Origin: JANQOZ01 sp045106555
GTDB lineage: Bacteria > Pseudomonadota > Gammaproteobacteria > Xanthomonadales > SZUA-38
Direction: 5' to 3'
Length of the DNA: 64,000 nt
Assembly (NCBI GenBank): GCA_045106555.1
Contig: JBGCET010000033.1
Location: 16,357-80,356, forward strand
Position 1 is the stretch's first letter; every line of letters begins with the position of its first letter. The translations under genes and the position numbers were made by a program. Positions 1 through 6,035 of the stretch are shown here, in pieces. Under the pieces are notes generated by a model. That model searched no databases. It saw only the letters and a program-made list of their open reading frames with translations, and was not told the origin of the DNA.

Positions 1-81
1 GATCAGGAGGCGTTGTCCCAGTGGGGATTAAGTGCGTCGGAGATTGAGCAATTGGCCAGTCAAGGCGTACTGCAGAGTTAG
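1..81 (+). CDS. CaiB/BaiF-type CoA-transferase, C-terminal tail (partial)
   Basis: An open frame enters from the left edge and ends at a TAG at 79-81. The 26 visible residues include GLSASEIEQLASQGVL, which resembles the usual end of CaiB/BaiF family III CoA-transferases (a GLS-x-x-E-I-x-x-L-x-x-x-G-V pattern). These enzymes move CoA between carboxylic acids, which fits the acyl-CoA genes that follow. Only the tail is present, so the family call rests on a short motif. A gap of 126 nt separates it from the ferredoxin on the same strand. Confidence 0.5.
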   Translation, partial: DQEALSQWGLSASEIEQLASQGVLQS

Positions 82-207
82 CGTCTGTGGACGTTGTCAC
101 CGGGTACCAAAGCATGAAAGCCAGACCGGTGATTAGCCTTAATTGACGTGAGATTCACCAGACTGCGGGTTACCATTTCCTTAGTTAATTTCAGCAGGCA
201 GCACGCA

Positions 208-528
208 ATGCCCACCGTGATTTACATTGATGCAAACGACGATCGCCACGAAGAAGAGGTCCAGGTCGGGTTCACCCTGATGGATGGTGCCTTTAATCGG
301 CAGATCCCCGGCATGGTGGCAGAGTGTGGCGGCGCGGCCGCTTGCGGAACGTGCCACTGTTTTGTCGATGAAGCCTGGACTAACAGACTACCGCCCGTGG
401 AAGATCTGGAAGACAGCATGCTGTATCTGGTTTCCAACCGACGTGACAACAGTCGACTGGCCTGCCAGGTCTATATGACTCAAGAACTTGACGGCATCGA
501 AGTGCACATCAGCCCGAACAACGAATAG
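208..528 (+). CDS. 2Fe-2S ferredoxin, adrenodoxin type
   Basis: Small electron-transfer protein of 106 residues. It carries the plant/adrenodoxin-type cluster motif C-x5-C-x2-C (ECGGAAACGTC) followed by a fourth Cys in RLACQV, and the characteristic DLEDSML stretch between them. The ATG at 208 starts the conserved MPTVIYID strand and has an AGCAGG stretch about 10 nt upstream; the open frame extends to 148 without homology. It faces the oxygenase operon tail to tail, with stops only 6 nt apart. It may supply electrons to that oxygenase or to another local enzyme; that pairing is inference. No reductase gene is adjacent. Confidence 0.9.
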   Translation: MPTVIYIDANDDRHEEEVQVGFTLMDGAFNRQIPGMVAECGGAAACGTCHCFVDEAWTNRLPPVEDLEDSMLYLVSNRRDNSRLACQVYMTQELDGIEVHISPNNE

Positions 529-533
529 CCGCC

Positions 534-1394
534 TCAGAAGTTGGGTTCAGTCTTGTCTTTCTTCGCCCGGACAAACAGATCAATGTTGTCGTCCACACTC
601 ACTGCCAGCGGACGCCTAGCAATCTGAGCGGCCTCACTGGTGGGCACAATAGATTCCCACAATCGCGCAGGCATCGCGCTGGCTTCCGTTCGCCGGCGTC
701 GCTCGTCCCATTGGCCACCTGTGGTCGCATCCATCATCTCTGACAATGTCTTGTCATCAATCTCGATGAGCCCACTAAGCTTTGTAAGCACCTGCTCAGC
801 CATAGAGGTGCGAGCATCGGCCAGAGATTGACTGCGAATTCCGGCCTCGCTCAACTCGTCGCCATCGCTGTCTCTAAGCCACGACAAGGCCAACGGCAGA
901 CGCGTGGGAAGCGCCTTAAGTAAATCTGCCTGCTCTTCAGAACTCAGCGCTTTCAGCCAACCATCGATGCATAGCTGATGGAAGTAGCATTCTTCGCCGA
1001 ACCGGGTCACTAAATTGGCGACTGGCGCAAAACTGCCTTCGCGCAGCGTGTTGGAAAAACGCCAGATGGCGGCGTCCGCCAGGTACAGCGTGAGGACAAA
1101 GTCGGCCCAGTTTTGCGGGGGCGCGTCCAGAAGCTCCATGCTGTGGGTTTGGGACACTTCGCGTCCAAACTCCAGCTGGTATTCCGGCAGTTCAAAATAC
1201 TCTTCCATAAAGCGAAACAGCGCTCGGGTGTGGCCCAGTTTATCTTCGGCAATGCCAGCCATGGACGTGAAATCGGTGAGTTCACGACCGTTCAGCATGC
1301 AGTTGCAATACCAGTGTCCCAGCACCCAGTTACTGTCAGCTATGCAGAGCAAATCGCCTTTGATGGCGTTACTGACGGAATCAGACAGTGTCAT
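534..1394 (-). CDS. PaaC-like structural subunit of phenylacetyl-CoA-type epoxidase
   Basis: A 286-residue ferritin-fold protein of the PaaC family, last gene of the operon that starts at 3119. In the known 1,2-phenylacetyl-CoA epoxidase, PaaC pairs with the catalytic PaaA without holding the di-iron site itself. The N-terminal half reads ADSNWVLGHWYCN, then an EDKLGHTRALFRF helix, then YLADAAIWRFSNTL, all matching the PaaC layout. The protein is somewhat longer than E. coli PaaC (248 residues). It lies just downstream of the zinc-ribbon gene. The natural substrate is unknown; similarity to phenylacetyl-CoA epoxidase is at family level only. Confidence 0.8.
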   Translation of the reverse strand: MTLSDSVSNAIKGDLLCIADSNWVLGHWYCNCMLNGRELTDFTSMAGIAEDKLGHTRALFRFMEEYFELPEYQLEFGREVSQTHSMELLDAPPQNWADFVLTLYLADAAIWRFSNTLREGSFAPVANLVTRFGEECYFHQLCIDGWLKALSSEEQADLLKALPTRLPLALSWLRDSDGDELSEAGIRSQSLADARTSMAEQVLTKLSGLIEIDDKTLSEMMDATTGGQWDERRRRTEASAMPARLWESIVPTSEAAQIARRPLAVSVDDNIDLFVRAKKDKTEPNF

Positions 1395-1413
1395 TTCATT
1401 AACCTCTAGTCGA

Positions 1414-1620
1414 TCATTCGGGCAGTCGGTGCTGCCATTTCATCCAGCCAAAACTCTGCAGGCACCCGTCGCATTTAAACATCATCTCAGCTGCGCTTGG
1501 CCCGTAAGGGCTCACTAGCCGAGTCTGCGTTGACTCGCACCAGGGACAGGCCACCTCATGGTCGTAGCCATGGTCTGGCGGCAGGCTTCGGGTCAGCGGT
1601 TTCTTGGCGGTTTGTTCCAC
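1414..1620 (-). CDS. Stand-alone PaaD C-terminal zinc-ribbon protein
   Basis: A 68-residue protein with two CxxC pairs (CPWC and CDGC) in a ribbon ending CLQSFGWMKW. This matches the C-terminal zinc-binding part of PaaD, where the second half reads CPxC...CxxCxxPF. I chose the GTG at 1620 because it comes 2 nt after the PaaB-like stop (1623-1625) and has a GGAG about 9 nt upstream; the ATG at 1695 would lie deep inside paaB. The MIP18 half of PaaD is a separate gene at 1870-2187, so PaaD is split, with the PaaB gene between the parts. Its likely role is maturation or stabilisation of the oxygenase iron centre. Confidence 0.75.
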   Translation of the reverse strand: MEQTAKKPLTRSLPPDHGYDHEVACPWCESTQTRLVSPYGPSAAEMMFKCDGCLQSFGWMKWQHRLPE

Positions 1621-1622
1621 TA

Positions 1623-1859
1623 TCAGGCCACTCCGATCTGGCCATCCTGGCCTGGCTTCAAACAGCCCATGAAGGCCTTCGCTGGCGCCACGCAAAGCTC
1701 CACCCAGGGCCTTTCGGAATACAGCATGCGGGCCCGGGCCACGGCCAGTTCCTGGTTGGGCGCCACAATGCTGCCGATATGCGCCAGAGGCCGTTCAACC
1801 TGGTCGCGGCCGAAAACCTCAAACATCTGATCGTGATCGGTAGAACGTCCTAAAGACAT
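1623..1859 (-). CDS. PaaB-like small subunit of phenylacetyl-CoA-type epoxidase
   Basis: A 78-residue protein. It starts MSLGRSTDHDQMFEVFGR and continues with HIGSIVAPNQELAVARARMLYSER, the pattern of PaaB, which has an EVF/EVFIR strand followed by H-x-GS and a helix ending in FxRR. PaaB bridges PaaAC dimers in the known enzyme. The ATG at 1859 is preceded by AGGAAA and lies 11 nt after the stop of the upstream gene. The reading frame stays open to 1898, but the extra N-terminus would overlap the previous gene and has no family match. At 78 residues it is a little shorter than E. coli PaaB. Confidence 0.8.
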   Translation of the reverse strand: MSLGRSTDHDQMFEVFGRDQVERPLAHIGSIVAPNQELAVARARMLYSERPWVELCVAPAKAFMGCLKPGQDGQIGVA

Positions 1860-1869
1860 GCTGTTTTTC

Positions 1870-2187
1870 CTAAATCCGGTAGCCGCTGGTCGCGGCATAG
1901 GTTTTTGCTCGGTCTGACATTAGAGACCGGTCCCATTTAGCTTCCCAATCCACTTTCACTTTGACCTCACCCACTCCCGCAACGCGCCCAACCTGGCGTT
2001 TGACGCTTTCTTTTAGCATGGTGAACGCCGGGCAGCCCATGCAGGGAAACACCAGCGATACCTCCACCGCGCCATCGTCGCCAACGGCAACCTTGCTGAG
2101 CATGCCCATCTCAGTTAGCGGCACGTTGATATGGGGATCCAGCACTTTGCCAACGGCGGCGGTCACGCCTTCAACCAGGCTTACCAC
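1870..2187 (-). CDS. PaaD N-terminal domain (MIP18/DUF59 family)
   Basis: A 105-residue MIP18-type protein. It contains the family core VLDPHINVPLTEMGM followed by VSLVFPCMGCPAFTMLKE, the usual D-P-E/H-x-P-x-x-x-x-D/E-G and T-x-x-G-C-P motifs, here with FPCMGCP. These proteins help assemble iron centres, and PaaD is needed for phenylacetyl-CoA epoxidase maturation. The GTG at 2187 overlaps the end of paaA by 7 nt, suggesting translational coupling. The C-terminal zinc ribbon normally fused to this domain is encoded separately at 1414-1620. Confidence 0.8.
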   Translation of the reverse strand: MVSLVEGVTAAVGKVLDPHINVPLTEMGMLSKVAVGDDGAVEVSLVFPCMGCPAFTMLKESVKRQVGRVAGVGEVKVKVDWEAKWDRSLMSDRAKTYAATSGYRI

Positions 2188-3119
2188 AGCTGATCGCCCC
2201 ACTCTTCTCGACGTAGTCGGTCGTACGCGCCGGGACGCATCGGTCCACCTTTGCGGGAATGGCGCCAATAGTCGTCGTGGTCACACTGCTCCTGGCTCCA
2301 GGTATAGTTCTCGGCGTCGTACTTCATGGGGTAAGGCATAGTGACCACCCATTTTTTCGACGCCTCATCAAACTCTGCTGGAAAATCGGCGCCCAATTTA
2401 TTCAGGAACGCACAGGCGGACTGCAGCCACTTATCCCGCATGAAGTCATTGCCCCAGCCCCGAACCTTGTATTTCAGTTGCTCAGGCCGAGTTTTCAGAT
2501 TGTCTGGTTTACCGAACCACATCACACCAAAAGGAAAAATCCAGTCGATGGAGCGTTGCACCATAGCGCGGGATTCTTCGGACTGATTCCAGTAGTACTC
2601 GGTCCAAAAGTTACCGTGGCGCATATGGAACCCTTCTTCGAAGTTCACCTTGCGAAGGGTGCGCCGGTAGGGGGCAAAATTGCAGTGAAGCTCAAGATCT
2701 TTAGTCCAGTGCAGGCCAGCCCGATCCAGCATCGACTGCATCACCACAAACTCGATGTAGTTGCGGATCGGGATTTCCATAATGGGCCAAGTCCAGATGT
2801 ATTTGATGTCGTCGTGAAACGCTCGCGCGTGCACGTCGACGCCAAACTGCTCGGCCAGGATGCCCTGGTGATAGGCGTGCCCCACCTCATCCAAAATAGT
2901 GGCGCAAACGGCAATTTTGGCACCGATATCCGGCGCGCTTGGATACGCCGTACACGCCCAGGTCAACACGCTAACCTCGCTGATTGAGGCAATCTCCGCA
3001 GTTTGCTTCAGAATTTCCCGATGACGCGGCGACAAATCGTCAATATTTTCAAATAGTTCACCGGCGTCTATGCGTTCGAGCATTGCGCTTTCAGCGGCTG
3101 ACTGCGAGTTGCCTTCCAT
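2181..3119 (-). CDS. PaaA-like di-iron catalytic subunit
   Basis: A 312-residue ferritin-fold oxygenase subunit, close in length to E. coli PaaA (309). PaaA-type enzymes use a di-iron site to epoxidise an aromatic CoA thioester. The likely iron ligands are visible: E48 in SISEVS, E78 and H81 in DEVGHAYH, E123 in YIEFVV, and E162/H165 in EEGFHMRHG. It is the first gene of a five-gene minus-strand operon (PaaA, PaaD-N, PaaB, PaaD-C, PaaC). It is divergent from a TetR gene whose product probably controls it. No PaaE reductase gene follows. The true acyl-CoA substrate cannot be told from sequence. Confidence 0.85.
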   Translation of the reverse strand: MEGNSQSAAESAMLERIDAGELFENIDDLSPRHREILKQTAEIASISEVSVLTWACTAYPSAPDIGAKIAVCATILDEVGHAYHQGILAEQFGVDVHARAFHDDIKYIWTWPIMEIPIRNYIEFVVMQSMLDRAGLHWTKDLELHCNFAPYRRTLRKVNFEEGFHMRHGNFWTEYYWNQSEESRAMVQRSIDWIFPFGVMWFGKPDNLKTRPEQLKYKVRGWGNDFMRDKWLQSACAFLNKLGADFPAEFDEASKKWVVTMPYPMKYDAENYTWSQEQCDHDDYWRHSRKGGPMRPGAYDRLRREEWGDQLW

Positions 3120-3143
3120 AAATGTGTCTCACTAATTCTACAA

Positions 3144-3161
3144 ATACTGACTGGATAGTAT
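3144..3161. promoter_or_regulatory. Candidate TetR operator between paaA-like and tetR genes
   Basis: A perfect inverted repeat ATACT-N8-AGTAT, 18 bp in all, lies in the gap between the divergent PaaA-like gene (start 3119) and the TetR gene. TetR-family repressors often bind such short palindromes in their own divergent promoter region. The arms are only 5 bp, so chance occurrence is possible. Confidence 0.35.
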
Positions 3162-3199
3162 GTTTATGGCATTATGCGGTCAAGTAATGAACGGCAAAG

Positions 3200-3865
3200 G
3201 TGCTATCCATACCGGCAATGGCTGCAAATAACGCCAGCAAACCACGGGTTTCCAACGCCGAACGGCGCCGCTTAAGCACGCTTTCCGTGCTCGACTCTGC
3301 GCTGCATCTGTTTGTCACCCGGGGGTATGCCACCACCAGCATGGATGACGTGGCACGCCATTGCGGCCTAACCAAGGGCGCCGTTTACTTTTACTTCAAA
3401 GATAAACTCTCGCTGTTAGATGCGTTATTGGAACGCAGTCATACCGAGATGATTGCGCCGGTCATTGAAAAACTGAAATCCTCCAACGGCTCTGCCAGAG
3501 ATCGCATTGTGCTGCTGACTAACTGGTTCGCTCGAGTAGGCGCGGAACACAAAGAGCTCCCTCTCCTGCATGTGCTGGTGTCGCTGGAAATGCACGGTAC
3601 CGGCAACAAGGTTGAGCAGCACGTGAGGCAAACCTACGTGGATTTACATCAGGCGATAACCCACGTTACCGAGCAGGGTCAGACCAATGGGGAATTCAGC
3701 AGGGACATTTCACCCCACTATCAGGCCAGCGTGATCGTCTCCATCATCGATGGCTTACTTCTGGAGTGGCACCGTCGCGGTAACCAACTGGATGGGCGCG
3801 CCCTGGCCCGGGGTGCGCGCAACATGATTCTCAATGGCATCGCCATGGAAAAAAGACCGGCATGA
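3200..3865 (+). CDS. TetR/AcrR-family transcriptional regulator
   Basis: A 221-residue protein with a TetR N-terminal helix-turn-helix: VLDSALHLFVTRGYATTSMDDVARHCGLTKGAVYFYFKDKLSL in essence, at about residues 29-72. The C-terminal half is a variable ligand-binding domain. A second in-frame ATG at 3218 could be the real start. The gene is divergent from the oxygenase operon and its stop overlaps the next start by 4 nt (3862-3865). It probably senses an acyl-CoA or related intermediate and represses both sides; this is inference. Confidence 0.9.
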   Translation: MLSIPAMAANNASKPRVSNAERRRLSTLSVLDSALHLFVTRGYATTSMDDVARHCGLTKGAVYFYFKDKLSLLDALLERSHTEMIAPVIEKLKSSNGSARDRIVLLTNWFARVGAEHKELPLLHVLVSLEMHGTGNKVEQHVRQTYVDLHQAITHVTEQGQTNGEFSRDISPHYQASVIVSIIDGLLLEWHRRGNQLDGRALARGARNMILNGIAMEKRPA

Positions 3866-4335
3866 CAAGCAAAACCGTGATCAACACCTATGACGATTTC
3901 CGCGCATTGGAAGGTCGTCAAATTGTCGACTCCCCACCGGTAGACATTACGATTGAAGGCATCCAGGACTTTTGTCGCGGCACCCATAACGAGGAATGGA
4001 TCCATTGGGACAGAGAACGTTGCCAGGCCTCGCCGTTGGGCGACCTGATCGCCCCCGGACTCTATTTACCGGCGCTGTACCCAGCCGTTTTCTGGCAGCA
4101 AATGGAAATCAATATTCCGCGGATCATTGTTAAGGGTATCGACGATATCCGTATTTTCAAACCGGTAACCGTCGGCTCGAAAATTGTCATCCGGGCAACC
4201 GTCGAGAAGGTATTGGATAGACGTCAGGGCATTGAAGTGCACTATGCCATTACTTTTGTGTTTGCCGACAGTGGTGACACTGCCGCTAAGGCGACATTCT
4301 TAAATCGCTACTGGGGCCTTGAAGATGAGCCTTGA
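3862..4335 (+). CDS. MaoC-like hotdog-fold (acyl dehydratase) protein
   Basis: A 157-residue hotdog-fold protein. It has a MaoC-like layout: FCRGTHNEEWIHWDRERC, then LIAPGLYLPALYP, then the strand FKPVTVGSKIVIRATVEKV. MaoC proteins hydrate or dehydrate acyl-CoAs, and here the H-x4-IHWD region corresponds to the usual D-x-N-x-x-H site, with HNEEWIHWD instead of the strict DxNPxH. It is translationally coupled to tetR and followed after 28 nt by a thioesterase-like gene. Hydratase activity is likely but not certain because the catalytic motif is atypical. Confidence 0.75.
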   Translation: MTSKTVINTYDDFRALEGRQIVDSPPVDITIEGIQDFCRGTHNEEWIHWDRERCQASPLGDLIAPGLYLPALYPAVFWQQMEINIPRIIVKGIDDIRIFKPVTVGSKIVIRATVEKVLDRRQGIEVHYAITFVFADSGDTAAKATFLNRYWGLEDEP

Positions 4336-4363
4336 AGATGAACCTGGAAGATGAGCCAGCATC

Positions 4364-4795
4364 ATGAACCCCATTGACCCTGGTCTAGCCAAACACTTTG
4401 TGCAAAATCGTCGGGTGTTATTCGGCGAATGCGATCCTGCGGGCGTGCTTTATACGCCGCGAATCTGCGAATACATTATTGAAGGTGCACTGAAGTTTGT
4501 CTCCGACTGTCTGGGCCAACCGTTTGAGCGTTACATGTTTGCCCGCAACCTGACGCTGCCTGCGCGTAACTTCACCGTGGATTTCCTAAGACCGTTGACC
4601 TGGGACGACGAGATCGAAATCCGAGCCGGACTGAAAGAAATTCGCACACACGCCTACACCGTGCAAGTGACCGCGATGGACCAACAACAGGTGGCTTTTT
4701 CCGGCACTGTGACCCAGGCTTGTGTGGACTCTGAAGCGAAGAAATTGGCCAAACTTCCGGCCGAATTTAAGGCAGCGCTTAAACGACACAGCTAG
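4364..4795 (+). CDS. 4-hydroxybenzoyl-CoA-type (4HBT) thioesterase
   Basis: A 143-residue hotdog protein. The motif FGECDPAGVLYTPRICEYI matches the 4HBT active-site segment (W/F-G-x-x-D-P-A-G-x-x-Y-x-P-R), in which the Asp is the catalytic residue. Such enzymes hydrolyse aryl- or acyl-CoA thioesters and may recycle CoA from dead-end products of an aromatic or cyclic acyl-CoA pathway. It sits between the MaoC-like gene and an acyl-CoA dehydrogenase in an apparent plus-strand operon (3200-8365). The substrate is unknown. Confidence 0.85.
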   Translation: MNPIDPGLAKHFVQNRRVLFGECDPAGVLYTPRICEYIIEGALKFVSDCLGQPFERYMFARNLTLPARNFTVDFLRPLTWDDEIEIRAGLKEIRTHAYTVQVTAMDQQQVAFSGTVTQACVDSEAKKLAKLPAEFKAALKRHS

Positions 4796-4844
4796 TGCCC
4801 GATTTGATACCACCTAGCCGCTATTTTAGAGCGACAATGATCCA

Positions 4845-6035
4845 ATGACACAGCCCAACCTTGCCAGCTACGGCTTTACCGACGAACACCAGCAGATTTA
4901 CGACATGGTGTATCGATTCAGTCGGGAGGAACTGCACCCGCTGTGCGCCCGGATGGACCGAGACGATTGGTTCCCCGAAGAGCGATTTCGTTCACTACAT
5001 GAAGTTGGACTTCTGGGAACGTCAGTGCCCGAAAACTACGGCGGCCAAGGCTACGGCTACCTGGAACAATGCCTCATCACCGAGGCCATGTCGTACTGGA
5101 ACCCCACCTTCGGCGCCGGTTGGCTAGGCACGGAGAATGTGTGCGCCCATAATCTAGTACGCAACGCCAGCGACGAACTCAAACAACAGTATCTTCCGGG
5201 CTTTTGCGACGGCAGCGTGATTGGCGCTCTGGGTTTAACCGAGCCCGGCGCCGGGTCCGATGCCCTGGGTTCCATGGCCACCACCGCCCGACGGGAAGGT
5301 GACCGGTTCATCATCAACGGCCAAAAAATGTTCATCACCATGGGGCCGGTTGCTCAGGTGATTTTGCTATACGCCAAAACCGATCCAGAAAAAGGCGCCC
5401 GAGGCGTCAGCGCATTTGCCTTCGACACCAGCACCCCCGGATTCAAGGTCGCCCAAAAGCTGGACAAAATGGGCTGGCGCGGCATTCCCACCGCCGAACT
5501 GGTGTTCGAAGACTGCGAGGTGCCGGAAGCCAACCTGGTGGGCCCGGAAAACGGCGGCATTGGTGTGGTGATGAGCGGCCTGAATATGGAACGGGTCATG
5601 ATGTGTTTCCACATGCTGGGTGTGGCCCAACGGGCACTGGATATCTCATTGGCGTACGCCACCCAGCGAAAACAGTTTGGCAAAGCCATCGCCGATTTCC
5701 AGCTGGTGCAGGGGCTGCTGGCCGACATGTATACCGATACCCTGTCCATGCGGGCACTGAGCTATCAATTGGTAAAAGAAGTCCATGACCTTGAAGTGGG
5801 CGGCGGCGGGCGGGGTGAGATTCACATGCGTACCTCAGCAGCCATGCTGCATGCCGGCCGCTCCCTGATGCGGGTGGTGGACAACGGCGTGCAGGTACAC
5901 GGCGGCACCGGCTACATAATGGACAGCGAAATCAACCAGCTTTATCGGATTGGTAAGCTCATGGAAATCGGCGCCGGCACCAACCAAATCCGGCAGGTCA
6001 TTATTGCCGAGGAACTGTTGAAACCGCACCGATGA
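4845..6035 (+). CDS. Acyl-CoA dehydrogenase, isovaleryl-CoA-dehydrogenase-like
   Basis: A 396-residue FAD acyl-CoA dehydrogenase of normal length. Family signatures are ALGLTEPGAGSDA (FAD/substrate binding) and the C-terminal LMEIGAGTNQIRQVI. The position that carries the catalytic Glu in medium-chain enzymes is Ala here (IGAGT). As in isovaleryl-CoA dehydrogenase, the base is expected on an earlier helix: E249 in SGLNMERVMM. This suggests a branched or bulky acyl-CoA substrate. Its stop overlaps the start of the molybdoenzyme gene by 4 nt (6032-6035), so the two are probably made together. Confidence 0.9.
   Translation: MTQPNLASYGFTDEHQQIYDMVYRFSREELHPLCARMDRDDWFPEERFRSLHEVGLLGTSVPENYGGQGYGYLEQCLITEAMSYWNPTFGAGWLGTENVCAHNLVRNASDELKQQYLPGFCDGSVIGALGLTEPGAGSDALGSMATTARREGDRFIINGQKMFITMGPVAQVILLYAKTDPEKGARGVSAFAFDTSTPGFKVAQKLDKMGWRGIPTAELVFEDCEVPEANLVGPENGGIGVVMSGLNMERVMMCFHMLGVAQRALDISLAYATQRKQFGKAIADFQLVQGLLADMYTDTLSMRALSYQLVKEVHDLEVGGGGRGEIHMRTSAAMLHAGRSLMRVVDNGVQVHGGTGYIMDSEINQLYRIGKLMEIGAGTNQIRQVIIAEELLKPHR

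Noticed and set aside
1015..1518. Plus-strand open frame of 167 codons
   Set aside because: It lies opposite the PaaC-like gene and shows no domain; composition is that of an antisense shadow.
2259..2987. Plus-strand open frame of 242 codons
   Set aside because: Antisense of the PaaA-like gene, which has clear di-iron motifs on the minus strand.
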